Positions 1-10,186 are shown, counted from the first letter of the stretch. The stretch: DNA of 64,000 bases from Flavobacterium suncheonense GH29-5 = DSM 17707 (GCF_000430025.1 NZ_AUCZ01000003.1:62001-126000), one strand, 5' to 3'. Notes: generated by a model not told the origin, from the letters alone. Translations and numbers: made by a program.

Positions 1-90
1 CAGGTGGAATCAATTAATGACATCCCGGAAGCGGAAGCGTTTCTGGAGGCTAAAATCAAAAATATTATTGCGGAAATGCAATTGAACTAA
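1..90 (+). CDS. 3' end of an unidentified upstream gene (partial)
   Basis: Frame 1 is open from the first base and ends in TAA at 88-90. It encodes 29 acidic, helical residues ending in AEMQLN. The stop overlaps the ATG of the ABC transporter by one base, so the two genes are probably translationally coupled. The visible part is too short to name the product. Confidence 0.7.
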   Translation, partial: QVESINDIPEAEAFLEAKIKNIIAEMQLN

Positions 91-1919
91 TGGATAAGAA
101 CTTTTCAAAAATAATTCCTTACGCGTTATATTATAAAAAAAATGTAATCCTGAACATTGGCTTCAACATACTGTATGCCTTATTCAGTACGTTGTTGATG
201 ATTTCCATCATGCCTACGCTGGACGTGCTTTTCAAACAAACCTCCAGAGTCACCCAAAAACCTGTCTATGAAGGGATTGGAAATTTAAAACAATACATTC
301 AGGAGTTATTCAATTATTATGTTACCACCATTTCGGATCAGTACGGCGTACAAAACACTTTGCTGTTGGTAATCGGGATTGTTGTTTTGACGGCTTTCTT
401 AAAAAATATCTTCAATTATCTGGCTTCCAGACATATCTCAATTTTAAGAAACGGTGTATTGAGAGACATCCGCAAATCCTTGTTCGATAAAATTATCCAG
501 TTACCCATTTCGCATTATTCCGACAAAAGAAAAGGAGATGTAATGACCCGCATGCTGGGCGACGTAGGCGAAGTACAAAATTCCTTTTTTCAGATTTTAG
601 AATTGGTGGTCCGAGAGCCTTTAACCATTATTTTTTCCCTGGCCTCGATGTTTCTGATTAGTGCAAAACTTACACTTTTCGTGCTGCTTTTCATTCCGAT
701 TTCCGGCTTAATCATTTCGAAAATAGGAAAAAGCCTGAAGGCTAAATCAACGAAAGTACAGCAGGAATCAGGCTTGTTCATTTCCACTTTAGACGAAACC
801 CTTTCCGGTTTAAAAGTGGTAAAAAGTTTCAATGCGGAAAGCGTATTTAAAAAACGTTTTAACGAATCCCTTGAGCGCCTGTTGTATCTGTCGAATAAAA
901 TATCAGACAAGAACAATTTGGCCTCTCCAATGAGTGAGTTTTTGGGAATTCTAACCATTGCTACCCTGCTTTGGTACGGCGGGCATTTGGTATTGGTTGA
1001 AAAGAGCCTGTCCAGTACAGCCTTTATCACTTACATCGCTCTGGCCTACACTATTTTGACGCCGGCAAAGGCCATTTCCAAAGCCTCTTATCAGGTAAAA
1101 AGCGGTTTGGCTGCTGCCGATCGGGTGTTTGGCCTTATCGAAACGGAAAATGATATAGTAGATCAGCCTAACGCAATAACCTTAAACACATTCTCCAGCG
1201 CAATATCCCTTGAAAATGTAACGTTTGGCTATGAAGCGGATCCGGTGATTAAAAATCTTTCCCTGAAAATTCCAAAAGGAAAAACCGTGGCACTTGTCGG
1301 GCAGTCGGGCAGTGGAAAAAGCACCATCGCCAACCTGCTTACACGATTTTACGACATTCAGCAAGGTCACATCAAAATTGACGGGTTCGACGTTAAAGAG
1401 GTTACGATGCATTCATTGCGGCAACAAATCGGGCTGGTTACTCAGGACAGCATTCTTTTCAACGATACAATCAAAAACAATATTCTCTTGGGAAAAGAAG
1501 ATGCCACTGAAGAAGAAATTATCAATGCCCTGAAAACTGCTAACGCTTACGAATTTGTTAAAGATTTGCCCGAAGGCATTAATACTGTTATTGGTGACTC
1601 CGGAAACAAATTGTCCGGAGGTCAGAAACAACGTCTTTCCATTGCCCGTGCCGTGCTTAAAAATCCGCCGATTATGGTTTTGGACGAAGCCACTTCGGCC
1701 TTAGATACGGAAAGCGAGCGATTAGTGCAGCAAGCTTTGGAGAAAATGATGGAGAACCGGACTTCTGTAGTGATTGCCCATCGCTTATCGACCGTTCAAA
1801 AAGCTGATACAATTGTGGTGATGCAAAAAGGGCAGATTGTTGAACAAGGTACTCACGAAGAATTGTTAGCTAAAAACGGTATGTATTCCAAACTGGTGTC
1901 CATGCAGTCTTTTGAATAA
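90..1919 (+). CDS. ABC exporter, fused permease and ATPase (MsbA/lipid-exporter type)
   Basis: A half-transporter of 609 aa, the usual length for homodimeric type IV exporters. Residues 1-330 form a six-helix membrane domain and about 365-605 form the nucleotide-binding domain. Visible motifs are Walker A GQSGSGKST (near 404), signature LSGGQKQR (near 508), Walker B IMVLDEATSALD (near 528) and the switch histidine in IAHRLST (near 563). It should export a lipid, lipid-linked glycan or drug across the inner membrane using ATP. The substrate cannot be read from sequence; MsbA-like lipid A flipping is an inference from family resemblance. It is coupled to the upstream gene by a one-base overlap and followed closely by a DUF2971 gene. 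Confidence 0.92.
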   Translation: MDKNFSKIIPYALYYKKNVILNIGFNILYALFSTLLMISIMPTLDVLFKQTSRVTQKPVYEGIGNLKQYIQELFNYYVTTISDQYGVQNTLLLVIGIVVLTAFLKNIFNYLASRHISILRNGVLRDIRKSLFDKIIQLPISHYSDKRKGDVMTRMLGDVGEVQNSFFQILELVVREPLTIIFSLASMFLISAKLTLFVLLFIPISGLIISKIGKSLKAKSTKVQQESGLFISTLDETLSGLKVVKSFNAESVFKKRFNESLERLLYLSNKISDKNNLASPMSEFLGILTIATLLWYGGHLVLVEKSLSSTAFITYIALAYTILTPAKAISKASYQVKSGLAAADRVFGLIETENDIVDQPNAITLNTFSSAISLENVTFGYEADPVIKNLSLKIPKGKTVALVGQSGSGKSTIANLLTRFYDIQQGHIKIDGFDVKEVTMHSLRQQIGLVTQDSILFNDTIKNNILLGKEDATEEEIINALKTANAYEFVKDLPEGINTVIGDSGNKLSGGQKQRLSIARAVLKNPPIMVLDEATSALDTESERLVQQALEKMMENRTSVVIAHRLSTVQKADTIVVMQKGQIVEQGTHEELLAKNGMYSKLVSMQSFE

Positions 1920-1920
1920 A

Positions 1921-2622
1921 ATGTATGTAAACAACCCAAACATCAAACTTCCCGAAAATCCGGACACGATTATCTGGAAATACTTGGATTTGTCCAAATT
2001 TTTAGACCTTTTGATTTCGGGTAAAATGTTTATGTCGCGCTCGGATAAATTTGAAGACCAATACGAAGGCACGTTCAGCGAGCCTACTTTTGAAGAAATC
2101 AAAAAAATATCTGAAAACAACCCAAAATTTCTCGATTATTACAAATCACATCGCGAAAATGTAGTCATCAGCAGCTGGCATACCAACGAATACGAAAGTT
2201 TTGCCATGTGGCAGGTGTTTACCAAAAACAACGAAGGACTGGCGATACAATCTACGATTGGCCGTTTAAAAGAAGCGCTTCATTTAGAGCGCAACTTCGA
2301 ACAATTCATCGGCGAAGTGAATTATATCGATTACAAAAAAGAGCATATTCCCTTTGATGATGTTTTCTTTCCGTTTCTTTTCAAACGCAAAAGTTTTCAG
2401 TACGAAAATGAAATTCGGGTAATTTCCGATGTAACCGCGCAAAATCTCACGATTAATGAAGGGCTTAAAATAAACGTCGACATCAATACCCTGATTGAAC
2501 GGATTTACATTCATCCCAAAAGTGAAAACTGGTATAAAAAGCTCGTGATTGAACTGGTTTCCAAATTAGGCTTTGACTTCACGATTGAAAAATCCGATTT
2601 GGAAAGCGATATTCTGATATAA
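1921..2622 (+). CDS. DUF2971 family protein
   Basis: I place the start at ATG 1921, giving 233 aa. The longer frame begins at a TTG inside the ABC gene. The protein has the hallmarks of DUF2971: an N-terminal SRSDKFEDQYEG segment, the central SSWHTNEYESFAMW segment and a late RKSFQYENEIRV segment. There is no signal peptide or membrane segment, so it is cytosolic. The family has no firmly known biochemical role and is often found near mobile or defence genes. Here it begins one base after the ABC stop and ends at a terminator, so it probably shares that transcript. Confidence 0.85.
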   Translation: MYVNNPNIKLPENPDTIIWKYLDLSKFLDLLISGKMFMSRSDKFEDQYEGTFSEPTFEEIKKISENNPKFLDYYKSHRENVVISSWHTNEYESFAMWQVFTKNNEGLAIQSTIGRLKEALHLERNFEQFIGEVNYIDYKKEHIPFDDVFFPFLFKRKSFQYENEIRVISDVTAQNLTINEGLKINVDINTLIERIYIHPKSENWYKKLVIELVSKLGFDFTIEKSDLESDILI

Positions 2623-2623
2623 A

Positions 2624-2649
2624 AAAAGCGAACAAAAATGTTCGCTTTT
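2624..2649. terminator. Bidirectional intrinsic terminator
   Basis: An 11-bp perfect stem (AAAAGCGAACA with TGTTCGCTTTT) with a short AAAA loop lies between two convergent genes. It has A and T tracts on both sides, so it can end transcription from either direction. Confidence 0.85.
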
Positions 2650-2652
2650 ACT

Positions 2653-3384
2653 TTATTTAGATTGTGCAATCGGTTCATATTCCTCAGCACCCCATTCTTT
2701 GGCAAGCAGGTTAACATAATAATAATGCACTTTGTCATTCTTATCGAAAGCACCGTTTTTATTATTATCCTCTATCGTTCTGAAATACAGACGATTTTGC
2801 ACTTCGACAATGTTCCAGTCGATTAATTCCTGTAAATCCGCAGACAGTTTTGTAAAACCCGTTCCGTTGAAATTACTGATGTACAACGATTTAATGTCGT
2901 TTGAATCGGTTTTTCCGTCACGGTTGGTATCGGCATCCACCAAAGCATAAACCAAAATCTGTTTTTTGGTGTTATCCGCTATCGTATTCAGATAGGTTGC
3001 GGTCTGAATCTGAATGATTTTATCCGTTAAAGGTCGTAAAGCCGTGGAATCCAGATGCTGAAACTTCAGATTTTCGAAATAACCGGTCAGTTCAAAACGA
3101 TTGTAATTCGACAAAGCGTAACTTACCGAATTGGTTTTGCTCGAACCGTAACTGCTTCGTTCCGCAGAAACCCTCACATCGCCTATCGCGTGAATCAGGT
3201 ATTTGGTTCCTTCCATATGAATCGGTAAATCGGCAATTTTGATTTGCGAAGAATCATTTTTCACGACAACTTCTGAAGCCGTTTTCGATTCTTCATAACT
3301 TACCTTGGGCTTGGCATTTTCCTCTTTACAGGCCGCAAAAAGAAAAAGGGAAGCGATAACGGTTATTTTCGACAAGTTTTTCAT
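2653..3384 (-). CDS. Putative lipoprotein with calcium-loop-like acidic motifs
   Basis: 243 aa. The N-terminus has a lysine, a hydrophobic stretch and a lipobox LFAAC with the lipidated cysteine at about residue 19, so it should be a membrane lipoprotein. Two acidic loops, DADTNRDGKTDSND and EDNNKNGAFDKND, resemble EF-hand or dockerin calcium loops. I recognise no enzymatic motif. It lies downstream of the TonB receptor on the same strand with a 44-bp gap. The function is unknown; binding of a ligand at the cell surface is one possibility. Confidence 0.8.
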   Translation of the reverse strand: MKNLSKITVIASLFLFAACKEENAKPKVSYEESKTASEVVVKNDSSQIKIADLPIHMEGTKYLIHAIGDVRVSAERSSYGSSKTNSVSYALSNYNRFELTGYFENLKFQHLDSTALRPLTDKIIQIQTATYLNTIADNTKKQILVYALVDADTNRDGKTDSNDIKSLYISNFNGTGFTKLSADLQELIDWNIVEVQNRLYFRTIEDNNKNGAFDKNDKVHYYYVNLLAKEWGAEEYEPIAQSK

Positions 3385-3428
3385 ACTAACACAATTGGTC
3401 TTTCAAATATAAAACTTTTTGGGACGAA

Positions 3429-5897
3429 CTACAATCGGACATTCAATTTCACATTAAAGGTTCGGGTGGTCATGTAATTCGGAATGCCGTACTGACTTTT
3501 GGTGTACACATCGCGCACCCAGGTATTGGTAATGGCATTCTGATTGTTAAACAGGTTATAGATTTCCAGACCAAGTGAAAATTCTTTAAAATGTTTTAGC
3601 CAATTTCTGTTGGACGAAATCGTTGCGTCTTTAAACACATACGAAAACCCGGCATCCGCACGACGGTAATCTCTCAGACGCAACTGGTATTGATACGGAT
3701 CTGCATACGACGGTGAACCTCCCGGAAGCCCTGTATTGTAAACCAAATTCAGATACATTTTCAGATTGGGAATATTCGGCATGTAATCCTGAAACAACAA
3801 TCCGAATTTCAGCCTCTGGTCGGTCGGACGGGCTATGTAACCTCTGTCGTTCTGGTTTTCTTCCGTTTTCAGATAGCCGAAACTGAACCAGGATTCGGTT
3901 CCCGGTACAAATTCGCCGTTCAGACGGAAATCGGCTCCGTAAACATATGCCGTTGCATCGTTGTTGGCCCGGTAACGGATTCGGACATTATCAATTGTAT
4001 AGGTGTTCACATCCGTCAAATTTTTATAATAGGCCTCCGAAACCAGTTTAAACGGCCGGTTCCACATTTTAAAACTGTAATCGTTACTCGCTACAATATG
4101 AATGGATTGTTGTGCTTTAACATTAGGCTGCACTACCCCGTCATAATCCCGAAGTTCTCTGTAAAACGGCGGCTGATGGTACAAACCTCCCGATAATCGG
4201 AAAACCATGTCCTTCTCCCAATCCGGTTTAAGGGCAAACTGGGCACGCGGACTGAAAACCACCTGACTCTTCCCTTCCGTTGGCGCTCCGGTAACCTGCC
4301 ACTGATGCGCTCTTGCCCCGGCATTGATCCAGATTTGGTTAGCGCCCAATGAACCACGGTAATTCCATTGGGCATATCCGGAAAAGCGGTTGATTTTTAT
4401 AAAATTAGTCGCTCTCACGTTTTTATAGGGCGACAAGGGTCCGTAATACGGATTATACGGCTGGTCGTTCGGAATATCGATAACCGGATTCGGCAGGGAA
4501 AAACCGGCAGAATCGATAACTTCCCACTCTACCACACGGTCGCGAATGTCTTCTCTGGTGTATTTGAAACCCCATTCCACCTGACTGTTTTTCTCTTTAA
4601 TTTCGTGAAACCCTTTTACTTCTGCGTTTACAATTAAGGCATCCAGATCGTTTCTGGCATGGGTAAGCTGGGAACCGACACCTCTTGAAAAGACCACATC
4701 TCCAAAAGTATCCGAACCGATATTGGTATCAATTTCTCCCAAACGGTATTGTGCCAGAATATCGAAATATTCCTGTTCCTGCGTGTGATACGTTGATCCG
4801 ATAAATTTCAGTTTAAAATTATCATTGGCCTGATATACCGATTTTACCGCTCCGAAAAGAGTTAGGTATTCGTCTTTTTCCTGACCTTCGTAAAAAATCT
4901 GCAACGCAATCGGATCGTCTACCGTACCGAAATTGGTCTGACGCGACAATGGCTGATAATGGTATTTATTTTGCGATATATTACCTAAGAAACTCCATTG
5001 CCATTTGGTTGAAGCATCGAAAGTAAGCTGTGTCTGAATGTCGGCAAAAGACGGTTTAAAGTTCGATTCGGTTTCCTGACTGTTTACCAAAAGACTGTTG
5101 TTTCGGTAACGGATACCGGTAATATTGCTCCACTTCTGATTTTTGGAAACCAGGTCTACGGTGGCGCTTCCGCCTAACAAACTCGCATCTAAAGCCGCTT
5201 GAAATTTTGTTGGTCTTCTGTAGGTTATATCTAAAACCGATGACAGTTTATCGCCGTATTTGGACTGAAAACCACCTGCGGAAAAATCCACATTGGAAAC
5301 CATTTCGGTATTGGTAAAACTCAAACCTTCCTGCTGACCGGAACGAATCAGGAACGGGCGGTAAACTTCAATTTCATTGACGTAAACCAGATTTTCATCA
5401 TAATTTCCGCCCCGAACGGCATATTGTGTACTCAATTCGTTGTTGGAATAAACGCCCGGCAATGTTTTTAAGATGTTCTCCACACCAGCGTTAGCTCCCG
5501 GAATCATGCGAATAACCTGAGGTTCAATCACCGTAATCCCTTCCACCCTTTTACGTCCGGCACTGGAAACCACTACTTCTCCGATTTGCTCGGCACTTTG
5601 GTTCAAAACCACATTGAGTTCGTAATCTTCATTCGGTTTCAGTTCCACAACAACTGTCGATTTTTTATAGGAAACGTGTGAAATTTCAATCGTTACTTTC
5701 TTTCCCGACGGGATTGCAATAAGGAAAAAACCGTTTTCATTGGAATTTACCGTTTCCGCTTCCGCTTTAATCGTTGCGCCTGCTATGGGTTTGTTGAATT
5801 CGTCTAATAAAATTCCTTTTACTCTGGCTTTTTGGGAAAAAACAGAACAACTTAAAAAAAACAGGCTAACAATCAGAAGTTTATATACAGTTCTCAA
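3429..5897 (-). CDS. TonB-dependent outer-membrane receptor with carboxypeptidase-like N-terminal domain
   Basis: 822 aa, exported by an N-terminal signal peptide ending near SVFSQ. Residues about 23-105 are a CarboxypepD_reg-like beta-sandwich (KGILLDEFNKPIAGATI). A plug domain follows (ENILKTLPGVYSNNELS, QYAVRGGNYDENLVYVN), then a long beta-barrel rich in aromatic and polar alternation. Such receptors import large substrates across the outer membrane using TonB energy. There is no SusD partner nearby, so it is not a typical glycan-utilisation pair. The gene starts 6 bases after the M23 peptidase stop and is surely co-transcribed with it. The substrate is unknown. Confidence 0.92.
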   Translation of the reverse strand: MRTVYKLLIVSLFFLSCSVFSQKARVKGILLDEFNKPIAGATIKAEAETVNSNENGFFLIAIPSGKKVTIEISHVSYKKSTVVVELKPNEDYELNVVLNQSAEQIGEVVVSSAGRKRVEGITVIEPQVIRMIPGANAGVENILKTLPGVYSNNELSTQYAVRGGNYDENLVYVNEIEVYRPFLIRSGQQEGLSFTNTEMVSNVDFSAGGFQSKYGDKLSSVLDITYRRPTKFQAALDASLLGGSATVDLVSKNQKWSNITGIRYRNNSLLVNSQETESNFKPSFADIQTQLTFDASTKWQWSFLGNISQNKYHYQPLSRQTNFGTVDDPIALQIFYEGQEKDEYLTLFGAVKSVYQANDNFKLKFIGSTYHTQEQEYFDILAQYRLGEIDTNIGSDTFGDVVFSRGVGSQLTHARNDLDALIVNAEVKGFHEIKEKNSQVEWGFKYTREDIRDRVVEWEVIDSAGFSLPNPVIDIPNDQPYNPYYGPLSPYKNVRATNFIKINRFSGYAQWNYRGSLGANQIWINAGARAHQWQVTGAPTEGKSQVVFSPRAQFALKPDWEKDMVFRLSGGLYHQPPFYRELRDYDGVVQPNVKAQQSIHIVASNDYSFKMWNRPFKLVSEAYYKNLTDVNTYTIDNVRIRYRANNDATAYVYGADFRLNGEFVPGTESWFSFGYLKTEENQNDRGYIARPTDQRLKFGLLFQDYMPNIPNLKMYLNLVYNTGLPGGSPSYADPYQYQLRLRDYRRADAGFSYVFKDATISSNRNWLKHFKEFSLGLEIYNLFNNQNAITNTWVRDVYTKSQYGIPNYMTTRTFNVKLNVRL

Positions 5898-5903
5898 ACG
5901 GTT

Positions 5904-7601
5904 TTAGGTTTTGGTTTTAAAAAAATGAGTTTCAAAGATAGCAGAATTTCCCATTTTATCGGACACTACTACTTTTAATTCGTTTTTTTCCGCATCGTAT
6001 ACGGCATCATTGAAAAAATGAACCAGGGTTTTGGTTTTATAATCATACTCCATTAAAATCCATTTACCGTTAAGATAGGCATTGTATTCTTTAATTCCGG
6101 ACAAATCGTCGCTGATGTGAATGCTGATGGAATCATACTTATCCAAATTGGCGCCTTCCGCAAAATTCGGACGGTAAATTCTGGGTGCAATGGTATCTAC
6201 TTCCAGAAAGAACTTCCCTAAGTCTTTGGTTCTTGCCGAGAAAAGGTTCCCTTTTTTAGTCGTTGTAAAAAACTCTTTCTTGCTGCCGTCCATCCGCGAT
6301 ATAAAGGTTTTTTCACGGTTGAGATTCGGAATGCCCGAAACATCGAAAGTTACCGTTAGGTTTTGATGCACCGGAACCGTATCGTCATGCAGGTAAAGCA
6401 CGTTGTCCTTAACGTCGAAATTCATGTAAAAATCATCATAAAAGGCATTTGCCGGAATAAAAACCGACACATTGTCCTTGGTGTAATTGTTGTCGTTTTT
6501 CGACTTTACAAAGTAAGGAGTTTTCACTTCCGTTTTGGGAATAGTACTTTCAGCTTCCGAATATTGAATCGGGATGTTAATCACCCTTTTGTTGCCGTGA
6601 AAATCCGAAATTTCGATGCGATAATTTAATGTGGTACCAGGATAAACCGTGATTTGTCCGTTAGTAACGTTTCCGCTCACCACAGAAAAAGGATAACGCC
6701 TCTTAAAAAACAGTTTCTGAACCGTTTGCCCGATGGTTTTATAACGGTGATAATCAATGAAATTGTTAACGTATCGTGTTTCGTCGAATGCAAATTTCTC
6801 AAACTGATAACCAAACAGTCTCGAGCCGTTTAAAAACGTTTCGGCTTTAAAAATACCGTTCCAATTGTAATTTTTATCGGCCTGGTCGTAGGTGTTAACC
6901 GCAAAAGCGATATTTCCTTTGGCGTATACTTTATCAGCCAGATAATTCCCGTCTTTCTGTAAAGACAGGTTCACCGGAATAGGACGTTGCGATTTGTTTA
7001 CAACCGAACTGTCATTCACGGCATACACCATAAGTCCGTTAATAACCGGCAAAACAGCATCCGGCATTAGGATATCAAACCCAAAATACAACGGATTGAT
7101 AATTTGCTCCGTCTTCGTATCGCGGATTTCAAAATGCAGGTGAGGACCGCCCGAACTGCCGCTATTCCCGGAAAGCGCAATCAGATCGCCTTTTTTCAGA
7201 ACCAAATCTGAAGCCTGCGGGAACAATTCTATTTCGTAGGATTTTTGGGCATATTGTTTTTTACGGACATATTCGGCAATACTGCCTTCAAACTTTTTCA
7301 AATGTGCGTAAACCGAGGTATAACCGTTTGGATGCGTGATGTACAGGGCTTTTCCGTAACCTCCTTCGGAAATTTTTATACGGGAAACATAACCGTCTGC
7401 CGCGGAATAAACGGACAAACCTTCTTTCTGATTGGTTTTCAGATCCAAACCGGAATGAAAATGATTTCCCCTTAACTCTCCGAAAGATCCGGAAGCATAC
7501 AAAGGAATATCCATAGGGGAACGGAAATAGTCCCGAGGATATTTTTGACTGTGACCTAAATGAAAGGCGAATAAAATAAATACTAAAAACGGCAGTCTCA
7601 T
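5904..7601 (-). CDS. M23 family metallopeptidase, exported
   Basis: 565 aa with a signal peptide ending near GHSQK. The peptidase domain is N-terminal: GNHFHSGLDLK gives zinc ligands H49 and D53, and GGPHLHFEIR gives H154 and H156, so the LytM-type catalytic set is complete. The remaining 400 residues are beta-rich and unassigned. M23 enzymes cut peptide crosslinks in peptidoglycan, usually at glycine bonds. The enzyme should act in the periplasm. It is first in an operon with the TonB receptor, an arrangement that couples wall cleavage to an outer-membrane transporter for reasons I cannot read from sequence. Confidence 0.9.
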   Translation of the reverse strand: MRLPFLVFILFAFHLGHSQKYPRDYFRSPMDIPLYASGSFGELRGNHFHSGLDLKTNQKEGLSVYSAADGYVSRIKISEGGYGKALYITHPNGYTSVYAHLKKFEGSIAEYVRKKQYAQKSYEIELFPQASDLVLKKGDLIALSGNSGSSGGPHLHFEIRDTKTEQIINPLYFGFDILMPDAVLPVINGLMVYAVNDSSVVNKSQRPIPVNLSLQKDGNYLADKVYAKGNIAFAVNTYDQADKNYNWNGIFKAETFLNGSRLFGYQFEKFAFDETRYVNNFIDYHRYKTIGQTVQKLFFKRRYPFSVVSGNVTNGQITVYPGTTLNYRIEISDFHGNKRVINIPIQYSEAESTIPKTEVKTPYFVKSKNDNNYTKDNVSVFIPANAFYDDFYMNFDVKDNVLYLHDDTVPVHQNLTVTFDVSGIPNLNREKTFISRMDGSKKEFFTTTKKGNLFSARTKDLGKFFLEVDTIAPRIYRPNFAEGANLDKYDSISIHISDDLSGIKEYNAYLNGKWILMEYDYKTKTLVHFFNDAVYDAEKNELKVVVSDKMGNSAIFETHFFKTKT

Positions 7602-7742
7602 AAACTATGATTTAGGCTAATATTCTGCTAATATAAGAAAATTACCTTTGGTTGAATGAGGAAAAAACACAAATCCGTAACTAACTCCTAAACAAAGTTT
7701 TATACCTTTAAAGTTAGTTTTTGCAAAATTTACGACAAAAAA

Positions 7743-7773
7743 TTGCTATTTCTCAAATGGAATATTAACTTTG
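7743..7773 (+). promoter_or_regulatory. Bacteroidetes-type promoter for the zapA cluster
   Basis: TTG at 7743-7745, a 20-bp spacer and TAACTTTG at 7766-7773 match the Bacteroidetes sigma consensus. Transcription should begin near 7780, about 20 bases before the start of the coiled-coil gene. Confidence 0.65.
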
Positions 7774-7800
7774 TGAAATCATGAATTGAAACATTCGCTA

Positions 7801-8091
7801 ATGAACGGATTAAATGAAATCATTGATTCTCTTGAGGTTAAATTCTCAAAACTGAGCCAAAAACTGGATAATCTGGAGGCTTTAAACAAAGAATTAAGGA
7901 TGGAATTGGAACAATCCAAACACATTATCGATAACCAGTCCGGTGAAATCGAAACGTTAAAAAAACAATGCGAAACGCTCCGGATGACCAATTCATTATT
8001 AGGCAGTGACGAAGGCAAGAGAGAAACAAAACTCAAAATAAATTCATTAATTCGCGACATAGATTATTGCATAGCACAACTTTCTGATTAG
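7801..8091 (+). CDS. Small coiled-coil protein upstream of zapA (ZapB-like role suspected)
   Basis: 96 aa from ATG 7801. I reject the longer TTG start at 7786 because it would leave almost no leader after the predicted promoter. Nearly the whole protein is a heptad coiled coil (KLSQKLDNLEALNKELRMELEQ) with no membrane segment. It is followed after 7 bases by zapA. In many bacteria ZapA acts with a coiled-coil partner at the division ring. A ZapB-like role here rests on position and shape only. Confidence 0.8.
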   Translation: MNGLNEIIDSLEVKFSKLSQKLDNLEALNKELRMELEQSKHIIDNQSGEIETLKKQCETLRMTNSLLGSDEGKRETKLKINSLIRDIDYCIAQLSD

Positions 8092-8098
8092 AAAGCCT

Positions 8099-8392
8099 AT
8101 GAACGGAAAGCTTAAAATAAAAATATCAATTGCCGACAGAGTTTACCCTTTAACGGTGGATTTTGCGCAGGAAGAAGGCCTCAGAAGCGCTTCCAAAAAA
8201 ATTGACGGGATGATTAAGCAATTCGAAGAAAACTATGCCGTACGAGACAAACAGGACGTTCTGGCCATGTGTGCCCTGCAGTTTGCCTCACAACTGGAGC
8301 AGAAACAGATTGACAAATCAGAAGATTTTCAGGCTGCTTTTGAACGATTATCCGAAATGGATCAGAAATTGAGTGCGCTTCTCGCCAAATAA
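8099..8392 (+). CDS. zapA: Cell division protein ZapA
   Basis: 97 aa, typical length for ZapA. The N-terminal KLKIKISIADRVYPL strand pattern, a following helix (RSASKKIDGMIKQF) and a C-terminal coiled coil match the family. ZapA binds FtsZ filaments and bundles them at midcell. It sits 7 bases after the coiled-coil gene and directly before the 6S RNA gene and rny. Linkage of zapA with 6S RNA is widespread in bacteria and supports both calls. Confidence 0.9.
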   Translation: MNGKLKIKISIADRVYPLTVDFAQEEGLRSASKKIDGMIKQFEENYAVRDKQDVLAMCALQFASQLEQKQIDKSEDFQAAFERLSEMDQKLSALLAK

Positions 8393-8427
8393 AAAATAAA
8401 TACGTTCTTTACATAGATCAAGATACT

Positions 8428-8586
8428 GCCTACATTAGTACCTATTTGATAAACTCAACACTAACAAATTCAAATGAGTGAATCGTCGCTTCTAAAGCAA
8501 ACTGCCCCGAGCAGGTCCTTGAACAGCGAGTTAACTCAAAACTTGTCCATACGAGTTTATGCAATACCCCTAATGTAGGCTTTTTT
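8428..8586 (+). ncRNA. ssrS: 6S RNA (SsrS)
   Basis: The 216-bp gap between zapA and rny has no open frame but a strong closing stem: GCCTACATTAG at 8428-8438 pairs perfectly with CTAATGTAGGC at 8570-8580, followed by seven T residues. The roughly 155-nt length, an internal region that can form a large bulged helix, and the position directly after zapA fit 6S RNA, which mimics an open promoter and sequesters RNA polymerase holoenzyme in stationary phase. The exact 5' end is uncertain. Confidence 0.8.
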
Positions 8587-8608
8587 TATATATAATTTCA
8601 AACCACTT

Positions 8609-10171
8609 ATGAACACACTTATTATAATTATCGGCTGTCTGGCCGGAATCGGAGTAGGATTCGGAATAGCGAAATACCTTGAAAAGGCAAACGTTTCCAA
8701 TCTTATCAAAAATGCTAAAAAGGAAGCATCTTCGATTTTGAAAGATGCTAAAGTTGAGGCAGAATCGATTAAAAAAGATAAATTACTTCAGGCCAAAGAG
8801 AAGTTTTTAGAACTGAAATCGGAGCATGAAAAAGAGATTTTAGCCAAAGACAAAAAAATAGCCGAAGCTGAAAAAAGAACCCGGGACAAAGAATCTCAGG
8901 TATCCAACGAATTAGCAAAAACCAAAAAGCTAAACGACGAAATCGAACAAAAAATTGCCGATTACAACAACCGTATCGAGCATATCGACAAAAAGCAATT
9001 AGAGGTTGAGCGTCTTCACAAAAGTCAGGTGGAGCAACTGGAAACCATTTCCGGTTTGTCTGCAGAAGATGCCAAAAACCAATTGATGGAAAGCTTAAAA
9101 GCAGAAGCAAGAACCAACGCCATGGCTTACATTCAGGAAACGCTTGAAGAAGCAAAACTGACTGCGCAACAGGAAGCCAAAAAAATCATCATTAACACCA
9201 TTCAGCGCGTGGGTACGGAAGAAGCAGTGGAAAACTGCGTTTCGGTGTTCAACATTGAATCGGATGACGTTAAAGGTAGAATTATCGGTCGTGAAGGCCG
9301 TAACATCCGCGCTTTGGAAGCTGCTACCGGTGTGGAAATCATTGTGGACGATACGCCGGAAGCAATTATTCTCTCTTGTTTCGATCCGGTGCGCCGTGAA
9401 GTAGCGCGTCTGGCTTTACACAAATTAGTAACCGACGGACGTATTCACCCTGCCCGTATCGAAGAAGTGGTGGCCAAAACCCAGAAACAAATCGAGGAAG
9501 AAATCATCGAAGTCGGAAAACGTACGGTTATCGACTTAGGAATCCACGGTTTACACCTTGAACTAATCAAAATCGTAGGGCGCATGAAATACCGTTCTTC
9601 CTACGGACAGAACTTATTACAACACTCACGCGAAGTGGCCAAACTCTGCGGTATCATGGCAGCAGAATTAGGCTTAAACGTAAAACTGGCCAAAAGAGCC
9701 GGACTGTTACACGATATTGGTAAAGTTCCGGAAACGGAAAGCGAATTGCCGCACGCTATCTTAGGGATGCAATGGGCTGAGAAATACGGTGAGAAAGAAG
9801 AAGTGTGCAACGCTATTGGAGCACACCACGACGAAATCGAAATGAAATCGTTAATTTCTCCGATTATTCAGGTGTGTGACGCGATTTCGGGAGCTCGTCC
9901 GGGAGCACGTCGTCAGGTACTGGATTCGTATATTCAGCGTTTGAAAGACCTTGAGGACATTGCTTACGGTTTCAACGGTGTTAAGAATGCTTATGCGATT
10001 CAGGCCGGTCGTGAACTGCGCGTAATCGTGGAAAGCGAAAAAGTAAGTGATGAAATGGCCGGAAGTTTATCGTTTGACATTTCCCAGAAAATCCAGACAG
10101 AAATGACGTATCCGGGTCAGGTAAAAATTACGGTTATCCGTGAAACCCGTGCGGTAAACATTGCAAAATAA
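8609..10171 (+). CDS. rny: Ribonuclease Y
   Basis: 520 aa, the usual length. The order is an N-terminal membrane helix ([19 protein letters not shown]), a long charged coiled coil to about 190, a KH RNA-binding domain ([17 protein letters not shown]), and an HD phosphohydrolase domain with the HD pair in LLHDIGK and a later GAHHDE motif. RNase Y is a membrane-anchored endoribonuclease that starts mRNA decay. It is followed by a terminator that it shares with the convergent xerD. Confidence 0.95.
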   Translation: MNTLIIIIGCLAGIGVGFGIAKYLEKANVSNLIKNAKKEASSILKDAKVEAESIKKDKLLQAKEKFLELKSEHEKEILAKDKKIAEAEKRTRDKESQVSNELAKTKKLNDEIEQKIADYNNRIEHIDKKQLEVERLHKSQVEQLETISGLSAEDAKNQLMESLKAEARTNAMAYIQETLEEAKLTAQQEAKKIIINTIQRVGTEEAVENCVSVFNIESDDVKGRIIGREGRNIRALEAATGVEIIVDDTPEAIILSCFDPVRREVARLALHKLVTDGRIHPARIEEVVAKTQKQIEEEIIEVGKRTVIDLGIHGLHLELIKIVGRMKYRSSYGQNLLQHSREVAKLCGIMAAELGLNVKLAKRAGLLHDIGKVPETESELPHAILGMQWAEKYGEKEEVCNAIGAHHDEIEMKSLISPIIQVCDAISGARPGARRQVLDSYIQRLKDLEDIAYGFNGVKNAYAIQAGRELRVIVESEKVSDEMAGSLSFDISQKIQTEMTYPGQVKITVIRETRAVNIAK

Positions 10172-10186
10172 GAAACCCTTATACAC

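Noticed and set aside
4133..4375. 80-aa minus-strand frame inside the TonB receptor gene
   Set aside because: It runs on the same strand in another frame of a clear 822-aa gene and has biased Arg/Pro composition, so it is a shadow frame.
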